Positions 48,470 to 64,000 of a DNA stretch of 64,000 nucleotides are shown here, in pieces. A program made the position numbers and the translations under genes. Under the pieces are notes generated by a model. The model saw only the letters and a program-made list of their open reading frames with translations, was not told where the DNA came from and did no database searches. Origin of the DNA: Baylisascaris procyonis. Its lineage: Eukaryota > Nematoda > Chromadorea > Rhabditida > Ascarididae. Numbering within the stretch: the first letter of the stretch is position 1; each line of letters opens with the position of its first letter. Location of the stretch: assembly GCA_037389465.1 (NCBI GenBank), contig JAZARR010000034.1:1-64000 (forward strand), in the 5' to 3' direction.

Positions 48470-48800
48470 TCTGAGCAGTCAAGTGGAGACCTACAACTTA
48501 CATCTGAGCATGACAGATTCGTCATTCGGATCAGCCAATTTCCTTTCAGCCAATTCGCTGCGGAGGAATCACATTGCTTCATGGCCAGCGATGGCCGGAC
48601 AAACGCACATTATAATTGAGAATTTTGAAACAAACGACACTTTCTAAGAACGTGGGAGAGTGATGAAGATTGCGAAGATTGCCAAAGACAACTTTGAAAG
48701 GATGTTTTACACTCTCTCCGGAAAAACTCATGCAGAAAGTTTTCACAGGCAAACGGTCAACATCATGAGAATCAAGAATATCAAGCACGATGTCACTGTC
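48470..48800 (-). mobile_element. LINE ORF1-like fragment
   Basis: Minus strand, 48579-48788 and beyond. The text HDVDRLPVKTFCMSFSGESV, then HPFKVVFGNLRNLHHSPTFL matches the pattern of nematode LINE ORF1 proteins (v-K-x-F-R-M-G, then P-x-K-V-x-F). After a frameshift AFVRPSLAMKQ follows, matching the (V)F(V/I)RPSLT-x-E-Q end of that domain. Frame shifts mark it as dead. It may be the 5' part of the same LINE as 44717-45590, with the Penelope-like fragment between. Confidence 0.45.
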
Positions 48801-51800
48801 GCTATCTTACGTGAATTTAAAGCACTTCATTGACGTCAATAAAGACGATTGATTGGCCTGTTCAGCAGTAGTGCGTGATCAGGACGAATGGGCTCAGTGA
48901 CGTTGATCGCCTCAGAGGATCGATGCGTAAAAAGCGGTGGAACAGTTTTATAAGGTTGAAAATGTGGAAAAACAATGAGAGTGATCTAAGAGGCTAAAGC
49001 TATGAAAGCTGAGAATAAAGGATATGTGCGAAAGCAGACACTTGTTCAGCAACGTGATACCCAGCCGAGCTGAGGCTATGATTGCGAAAATTTGATTGTT
49101 GATAGAAATTGCTGAGCAATTAACGACCAGCCATGAGTGCAAAATAAATGAAGAGAACCTTCTGCAATGTACTTTTTAAGAAATTTGCACTGTTACAAAT
49201 ATCAGGCTTACTGATTCTAATTACTCACAGGTTTTTGTAGTAGATAATATGCTGTCTTTTTTGCAGCGCGTTATATGCTGTCTGCGTTTTTTGTTACCAC
49301 ACCATCGTCCACAGTTTAGAAACAACAGAAACCTAAAATGCATAGCGAAATAAAACGATGCAAACGGAACGATGGTAAAAAACGAAATCTACGCAAAGGT
49401 TGCACGATAATGCAGCTGCTTGCGTTTCGCTTATGGTATTTTAACTTTCGCCCGGCTGCATCTTTGAAAAAATCCTTCCTGTACAATTTTAATGCTTCTG
49501 TACTCGTTGATCTTTCAACGGTCTGCTTTTCTCACGTTCTCCGGCTATTATTTCTTCGTGCGCAGCTGCGCTGAGCAATTTTTTCGTCTAATGTTAGCTG
49601 TTTTCAGCGTCTGGCTTTCAGGCTGCTTTCGTCATTTTTAAACTATTTTCACATGGGATTGCCTTATGGCATCCTTCACGCTCTACAAATATGAGTTTCA
49701 ACCGCCCCCCACTCTCGAAATGAAGTGATTTTGGCTTACGGGGTTCGAAGGAGAGAGAAATTTATACCCTCAGCGCAAGTTCGTACAATATGCTATCAAA
49801 CTTTGAGACTCCAAATGTAGTAGCTCCTACGTTGAAAGTATCGAACAGACAGACCACGCGCATACATACATACACACATACAGTCACGACCTGCTTATGA
49901 TAGTCGCCACAAGAGCAAGTTTGTCAATGCGCATAAGAATACATTTGAATATTTATCTCTAGCCGTTGTGAATATCATCACTTTTATAGTGTTTGCGGCA
50001 ATTCTAAGCTCATAAAAGCACCGCAGGACTATAACAGCATTGGAAAATATAACTGCAGCTGTGGAGGGTGTGAGTGACTAAAAGATGATCTCTAACGGAA
50101 GTGCAGTGCATTGGACAGAAAACAGTCTAAAAGGGACACTACGGAGAGGATGTTTTTGTATAAAACCCACCGGACGGATAGCATGATTGGGCCGCTATTC
50201 GAAGAGCAAACATGGCAAGATGTCAATAAAGACTCACTTTGGAATCGCGTCAGATAGTCTTCTCTCGCGATGCGTTCTTATACAGTCAGCTTCCATCTCC
50301 TTCACGCGCCTAATTCTTTAATGCACTGTGAAGTGAGTAGATGTTGCGCGCTCTTTGATAAGCAAATTTCCACTTGTTCACATGAGTTCATAACTTTGTA
50401 TCCTACGAACCACAGGCCTCGAGTGAGCAAGTTATCTTACTCTCAGGTTGTAACTCCTGAAAAGGTCGCCTTCGCAGATATTACTTTCCATTTGCAACCT
50501 CTTATTATGATCGTCCCATACTGAACAGATGTTGCCACAGTTTAAAGGAAGAGTGCATGTGCTCTGCATAAGAGTGAGCAAAGGTCCCATTAGCAGTAAC
50601 TCGTTCCTCTGATACAGCTCACTCCTCAACTTGATGCGAAAATATACTTCTAGAATCTCGTAGCACCCTCCACCTCCAAAAATTTGTTACGAGCACTTCT
50701 CCCTCGTAAGTTTTTGCAGCATTCGATGCTTTTACGAACAGAACGCATTAGACTCGTCGCTAGTATTTCATTCCTTCATCAACCTTGCCTTATGCAGTAG
50801 GTTCATTCGAAAACATCTTTTCGTTCTCAAAAGCGATTTCGTACACAAATGATCTTGCACACCTTTCGTATTGAGCATCCTTTGATGGGTGGTTTTCGTT
50901 CTGGAGCTCCTGTTCTTCTTTGAAATTAGTGTTGTGGTGCTCGACCATTCCGGCATTACACATGCTAATCCTATAAGTGGTTAAGCTCACAAATGCTATG
51001 AGAGAATAAAAGTTAGATTTTTCCCAATGGTAATGCGCAAAGTAGGTGAGACCATCGAGTTGCCGCATGATCTACGTGTGGCTGAATACATGAGGCGTCA
51101 TTAGAGGACATACAACCCAATTCCTTGGCATCTTTACTTTTCTTTAGGTGTGATTTTAACTCTAAGAATGGAAAATGCATTAATCACATAGCCGTGTTGA
51201 GAACGTATATAAAATATTAGAAATTATCTTCGTTCGATTACAGTGAGATGAGATTAAGAACAATGTGTGAGTAATCAACGAAAACAGCTAAGCTTTTCAA
51301 TAATATGCAACGAAAAATAGCCGAACTATCTTTGAGACGACTCGGCAATACGATTGGGCGATGCGAACAACACCTCTAGTGACTCATTAAAACTCCAATG
51401 GAGCCATGAAAGCGTCCAGCTATATGCTATCTACACTGTCACTCCATTGCAAGAAGGCATAGTTTTCTCGCTACTTGATTGGAGATGACTTCTCATCGGT
51501 AATTTTATATGATTCAATTCTTGCCATAAGGATCTCAGACCAATTTACTTCCCGATAAGGTATATATTATTGACAAGCTGCATAAACGTGCCCCTAAAAC
51601 TCTTGAGTTGATTAGAAGAAAATATGCACCTTTTATAGAATATGTTGTGATATGAAAATCACCTCTATTTAGTCACAAACAGCCGATATGGGACACATAA
51701 GCAACAATGAAAATTTGTTCCCCCCATGTAGCGAAAGATGCATTCCTTTGAATGAAATTTTTGTAAACACATACAGGATGTGCGAAACGCATCACATAGC

Positions 51801-53929
51801 GAAATACCATGCGTTGCACACCTATCTAATTTTTTCGTCAGATTTTTAGTAAAGCTTATTGTCTCATCGTCGTATTGTCAAATACTCTCCAGACCTATGA
51901 TCGCTGTCAATCACTTGAAACAGCCTGTAAGTGCGACGGGTATAGCACCTCCATTTTGCCTGTCAACCTTTGTTTAGCTTTAAGCTTAGTCTTCGTGAAT
52001 CTACCAGTGTGACTTCGAAGCGACAGCCGACTGCCACCTAGCAGTGTAAGATAAGTGGCGCATTTGTACCGGCTGTATTTTGCAAGGCCAAAAACAATGA
52101 AAATATAGATATTTTCCTTTGCTTTGCCTTCTATCAAACGACACAGAAGTACATATGTTTTTCAAGAAATACTCATCAATTTTCCTTCCACTTTCCACGG
52201 ATCTTAAAACGAGGTCGGCTAGTGCTTGGACAAGGCATTTTCTGTCGTTCAGTTAAAAAATACGAAAATTAATCTGATAAACAAATCCTTTCTTAAAACT
52301 CTGCATTCCCATAACCAACTTTGTCAGAATATCAAACCAGCGCTCAAACTCAGACAACTGAATTAATTGTTTCAGAAAAGAAACTTCGTAGGATAACAAG
52401 TACAAATGTGTGTCTAGAAATAGTTTTCACTTTTTCATGCCTTAATATTAAAATAAAGAGCTGATTAATCTGCTCAGGCGATAAGACCTCATTGCACCTT
52501 TCGCTCGGTCGACTTGGCATGGTTATGTTGTCTTTTTTACGAGCGCTTTCTAGAGGGGTAGTCCACAGAACTGGCGATACAAAAACTGATTTTTGAAAGG
52601 GTGTCTCATTGACATTCTGGTTTTGTGCTGTACGAAGGGCTCGGTCACTTTCCAGCTACTAACTGACACTCTGGCAATGATGGCAACTGCTCGATCTGCT
52701 ACTTCCTCTAGTTTGCTCACACTCTTTCCAACTTTTCAAAGTACGCTTGCTTAAGAAACCAAAGATTTCAGGAGGCGTACTGATGATTTAACAAGGTGAT
52801 ATCTGATCTCGAAACAAATAAAGTCTTTTTACGTGGCAGTAGTAAGGTTTTCTTTCATATTACAGGGTTTTTTCGAAAGTAGTTTCGCTCGTTACACCAG
52901 CATCTTTTGACTCACTGCCAGGCTAGTTCGGCAGTGCCACATGAGATCACTGTTACTTACAGCAATTTCTTACGGTTTTTTCGATTGGAAAAGAAAACGG
53001 CAGTGAAATAAAATTTTTTAGCACTCTCCATTTATACGCTGCAGAAAAGCTGAAGTGTGACTTGTTTTGGCTGATACCTTTACGAAGTGAAATTGCCGGA
53101 TACAAAAAGCCAATTATTGCTATAATAGAACGCAGGTAAATGGATGCTTTTGTTGTTGAGAAGCGAATACGTGACGACATAATGTTCATGTAGTTTATTT
53201 GAGGCTGTGAAGACGCACATCATAATGTCATAGCGCAGGATAAAAACTCAACGTTCGGATTGAATGTCCATAAAAAACAATATCACTTTATCCTTGAGGA
53301 TGATACCAGCAAACGCATTATATATTCCCGTCAATGTTTGGATAAACAGATGAGGCCACACAATTAGAAAGGAAAATTATTCTCCAAACAGAAATTGGCC
53401 ATTAAAAAGCAGGTTGCATGGATGGTGAAAGTTTTTGTCACTAAGAGAGAGCATTTTGCAACAATGAAGGGGCTCGAAGCTCTCATAGCTTTTGGTGCTG
53501 CAATATTTGCTGATAGAAATCAAACATCACCGATCTATGTCTTTCCCTAATCTCCACATAGCTATACACCGATGCATTACTGCTTCACTGCATTAGGATC
53601 TACTTAAGGTCTTAATTTTAATTAATTTAAATGCATGAACTTCTTCTGCTTTTTCTTTGCTGTATTCTTCCGCGCTATCTTTATTTCACGGTGTTTTAGA
53701 CACGTTGACCTCTTATAGCAATAAAAACATTAACTACTACTCCATCATTAAGCTAAATATTTATAGTAGTTCAAATTACAGTACTATAAAAGAGTAGAAT
53801 ATGATTATTCATATCATCGTGAAGTGAAACAGCAACTCATCCAGCGGTCATCCTAAATCCAGCGTGTAGAACGATGCGTGGATCTTTGAGCGAAAAGCAG
53901 ACGTTAAATTTTGCAAGAAGCGAAGTGGT
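48801..53929. other. Non-coding, upstream region of the innexin gene
   Basis: About 5 kb with no gene supported. It should include the innexin promoter, but I see no clear TATA box or other element that I can defend. A cataca-type simple repeat lies near 49860-49885. Confidence 0.4.
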
Positions 53930-53944
53930 GCGTTTTGTTGCAGA
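53930..53944 (+). promoter_or_regulatory. Splice acceptor just before the innexin start, likely trans-splice site
   Basis: The sequence gcgttttgttgcag ends at 53943, and the ATG begins at 53945 after a single A. In nematodes an acceptor this close to the start usually receives a spliced leader. A cis-spliced 5' UTR exon upstream is the alternative. Confidence 0.6.
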
Positions 53945-63990
<10,046 letters not shown>

Positions 63991-64000
63991 CGCAAGTGAT

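Overview
The window looks like nuclear DNA of a nematode. It is AT-rich, mostly non-coding and full of decayed retroelements. The one host gene I can read end to end is an innexin, an invertebrate gap-junction protein. Its exons are small, its introns are 0.4 to 1.9 kb, its acceptors are mostly TTTCAG/TTGCAG-like, and a splice acceptor sits one base before the start codon, as expected for spliced-leader trans-splicing. I infer a parasitic (perhaps strongylid) nematode from this style; the sequence does not prove the species.

Layout. 1-6 kb: mostly unassigned DNA with one possible exon (444-626, minus strand) and a pair of ~410 bp inverted repeats (3050-3462 and 4582-4992). 6010-13633: a BEL/Pao LTR retrotransposon with ~1.1 kb LTRs, a primer-binding site, an intact gag frame with three zinc knuckles, and a pol with protease, reverse transcriptase, RNase H and integrase broken by many single-base frameshifts. 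A ~55 bp piece of flanking DNA is present on both sides of it, and the 3' LTR lacks its last ~50 bp. 14-53 kb: non-coding DNA with at least five decayed LINE fragments (all minus strand, ~14.7-15.6, 20.8-21.2, 38.5-40.1, 44.7-45.6 and 48.5-48.8 kb), a Penelope-like reverse-transcriptase fragment (46.85-47.2 kb) with a hammerhead-like motif downstream (45.93-45.99 kb), a small foldback element (16.14-16.79 kb), TA microsatellites and a 68 bp tandem duplication. At 36-42.4 kb there are signs of a minus-strand host gene: a GC-rich island, exon-like blocks with good splice sites, and a terminal exon followed by AATAAA.

53.9-64.0 kb: the innexin gene, plus strand, eleven coding exons. The exons join in consistent phase to 1299 nt (432 codons plus stop), with start and stop both inside the window. 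The four transmembrane segments, the paired cysteines of both extracellular loops and the YYQW signature are all present.

No rRNA, tRNA, CRISPR array or bacterial-type operon was seen. The transposons do not act with the innexin; they are the genomic background around it.
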